Positions 62,944 to 64,000 of a stretch of DNA of 64,000 nt are shown here, piece after piece. How positions within the stretch are numbered: the stretch's first letter is position 1; every line of letters starts with the position of its first letter. The notes beneath the pieces are model-generated. The model ran no database searches, had not been told where the DNA came from, and saw nothing but the letters and a program-made list of their open reading frames with translations. The DNA comes from Candidatus Raymondbacteria bacterium RIFOXYA2_FULL_49_16 (GTDB lineage: Bacteria > Fibrobacterota > OXYB2-FULL-49-7 > XYB2-FULL-49-35), in contig MFYT01000070.1 in the NCBI GenBank assembly GCA_001789205.1, positions 1 to 64,000 of the forward strand. The letters are read 5' to 3'. The translations under genes were made by a program, and so were the position numbers.

Positions 62944-63013
62944 GTCGCGCAGCCAGAAGTGCACCAGGAGGGGCTTGGGAACCGCTACCAGAGAAACGGA
63001 CCCGACTGCCGGA

Positions 63014-63134
63014 GCGATTGCGGCCGAACCCGCGACGGAGGGCCGCCTTAGCGGCCCGACATGACGCGGGTGAGGATGGGGCGCGCGCCGGCCTGCCGTC
63101 AGGACAGGCCGGACCAGCGCCCCACAGCAATCGC
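63014..63134. repeat. Three-way-junction-like inverted repeat element 2 (GC-rich)
   Basis: Outer stem GCGATTGC (63014-63021) pairs with 63127-63134. Arm 1: CCCGCG (63029-63034) pairs with CGCGGG (63065-63070) around the hairpin GGGCCGC/GCGGCCC (63040-63057). Arm 2: GGGGCGC (63078-63084) pairs with GCGCCCC (63117-63123) around CCGGCCTG/CAGGCCGG (63088-63112). It is far richer in G+C than its surroundings. Confidence 0.75.
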
Positions 63135-63159
63135 GGAGGGTAGTGCATTTGGGAGAGGG

Positions 63160-63194
63160 CAGGCAGAAATTCCATAATTATATTATTCTGCCTG
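63160..63194. repeat. 9-bp inverted repeat with AT-rich 17-nt loop
   Basis: CAGGCAGAA (63160-63168) pairs exactly with TTCTGCCTG (63186-63194). It lies between the GC-rich element and TTTGTTGGGTGC (63212-63223). Confidence 0.5.
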
Positions 63195-63223
63195 ACCGAA
63201 CCTGGCTGCGCTTTGTTGGGTGC

Positions 63224-63364
63224 AGTACTGCCAGCGTGCCTTTTGCTTTGTTTTGGCCAGCGCGTGCCTTTTTCAACCGAACCAGGGATGGTGAGGAAGT
63301 TTATTAACATGTTTCTAACCTGCTAACCTATGAATACGTTTTTGCCTAAAATGAATCAAAACAA
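63224..63364. other. Non-coding stretch downstream of the last gene
   Basis: No gene seen. Two closely spaced CTGGC/GCCAG halves (around 63202-63236) could form another hairpin. It is 3' to the minus-strand gene ending at 63365. Confidence 0.3.
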
Positions 63365-64000
63365 TTAATCGATTTTAATAAGGTTATATATTGCAGGATC
63401 ACTACGATATGGATCTAAAATAGAGCTGCATTGACAATATCGTCGAATCTCTGTGGGGGATTTTTCAATGGCCTTCATTAGAATCTTTGTTCCTTCTTCT
63501 TTTTTGCCTCCTGTTATATTGACAAGAGCCTCATTAAAGAGAATCACTGCTTTGGCGTGTCCTACTTTTTCACGAAAGTTGGCTGCTCGAATTAATTGTC
63601 TGGCTTGCTCATGCTCGCCCTTTAAGGATTTGCATAATGCGAGGTTTGATAGGGTAAATACATCATACCGACCTGAATGTAAAGCGCTATTTAATACCGT
63701 TATCGCATCATCAACGAAACCATGATGAAGTAAAAGAAAGCCTGCATTATTTTTATCGGGCGACATAACTTCAAACAAACCTCTTTTTTTTACAAAAACT
63801 AAAAAGGAAATACCCATCAAGCCTAACAATAATGCGCTAAATGGTACCAAATACGTGAAAATATCCCGTAGCTTATCTTTGGGGGTTTGCACCGTTGACT
63901 TAGGTTTTTCTTCTACTCCGAGACTTGCCTCACTTCTCACAAAAACCTTTGGTTTGTCTGGTGCCGTAAGAAGTAGGTTTAGTGTAAAGCCTTCATTTGG
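63365..64000 (-). CDS. Membrane-anchored TPR-like protein, 5' part beyond the window
   Basis: The frame stays open to the right edge, so the start is outside the window; a GTG at 63940 is not needed. The visible ~211 residues have one membrane helix (FTYLVPFSALLLGLMGISFLVFV) about a third of the way along, then repeated ~34-residue helical units (NNAGFLLLHHGFVDDAITVLNSALHSGRYD, then NLALCKSLKGEHEQARQLIRAA) that look like TPRs. It ends NLIKID. Function unknown. Confidence 0.6.
   Translation of the reverse strand, partial: PNEGFTLNLLLTAPDKPKVFVRSEASLGVEEKPKSTVQTPKDKLRDIFTYLVPFSALLLGLMGISFLVFVKKRGLFEVMSPDKNNAGFLLLHHGFVDDAITVLNSALHSGRYDVFTLSNLALCKSLKGEHEQARQLIRAANFREKVGHAKAVILFNEALVNITGGKKEEGTKILMKAIEKSPTEIRRYCQCSSILDPYRSDPAIYNLIKID

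Noticed and set aside
62909-63143. Protein of ~78 residues starting MLLSGKIVSAY
   Set aside because: A ribosome site is present, but beyond the repeat the codons are made of inverted repeats (Arg/Pro/Ala-rich), and in copy 1 the frame stops after a few codons.
61049-63223. Integron cassette array with attC sites (GTTGGGT fits GTTRRRY)
   Set aside because: No RYYYAAC partner occurs within about 150 bp on the proper side of either GTTGGGT, and no integrase gene is visible. Kept only as a loose analogy.
1-64000. CRISPR array, rRNA genes, complete IS elements
   Set aside because: None seen: no regularly spaced short repeats, no rRNA-like conserved stretches and no transposase with terminal inverted repeats.

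Overview
The window looks like a chromosomal segment of an uncultivated, anaerobic, diderm bacterium, most likely of the Fibrobacterota or a neighbouring FCB-group lineage. Three things suggest this. Most of the secreted proteins end in an NPFNP-type FlgD-like C-terminal sorting tail. There are a TonB-dependent receptor, a TolC-type channel and several lipoproteins. There are oxygen-sensitive systems: a double-cubane-cluster 2-hydroxyacyl-CoA dehydratase-like protein with its activator, and YedF/DUF3343 selenium-sulfur genes. The lineage is inferred, not proven.

Positions 1-22 kb: after what appears to be the last 40 bases of a group II intron comes a co-directional run of eleven secreted proteins aimed at an acylated, probably pectin-like or host-glycan-like polysaccharide. 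They are a PcRGLX/YetA-like rhamnogalacturonan lyase candidate, a putative glycosidase, two alpha/beta-hydrolase esterases, a sialate-O-acetylesterase-like SGNH protein, a heparinase II/III-like lyase, three GDSL/SGNH hydrolases (one with a CBM96-like module), a hexosaminidase-like glycosidase and a transglutaminase-like protein. A second transglutaminase-like paralogue lies at 28-30 kb on the other strand. The cluster shows recent duplication. Two leaders (13.7 and 19.7 kb) are homologous over about 180 bp, share a hairpin plus GCGGTTGGGGG motif, and one of them still carries the last codons of a lost gene.

Positions 22-37 kb: housekeeping and accessory genes. These are recD2, an RhlE-type RNA helicase, a FapA/DUF342 protein with a tandem-STAS protein, tRNA-Leu(CAG), a VapBC pair, the DCCP/activator pair, a yedF-cysteine desulfurase-DUF3343 cassette bounded by near-identical palindromic direct repeats, and an AAA/DUF4143 ATPase.

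Positions 37-60 kb: a transition-metal and sulfur region. It holds (i) a CbiMN-Q...O nickel/cobalt ECF operon with a MacB/LolD-type ABC trio interleaved between CbiQ and CbiO; (ii) a divergent His-rich membrane protein, outer-membrane protein, ZnuA-like and ZnuB-like operon that lacks its own ATPase; (iii) a lipoprotein-lipoprotein-TonB receptor-ECF S component-methyltransferase-CbiQ-CbiO uptake operon of unknown substrate, with an operator-like palindrome in front and an intrinsic-terminator-like hairpin inside it; (iv) a CusCBA-type efflux operon with a small Cys/His-rich secreted protein and a P-II-like protein that lacks most of the T-loop; and (v) an ArsR-NifS-DsrE sulfur operon. A lipoprotein/outer-membrane protein pair follows.

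Positions 61-64 kb: an unstable tail. Two near-identical ~240-bp repeats flank a BRO-N/DinD-like gene. Each is followed by a different DNA segment that can fold into a closed three-way junction. The window ends inside a membrane-anchored TPR-like gene.
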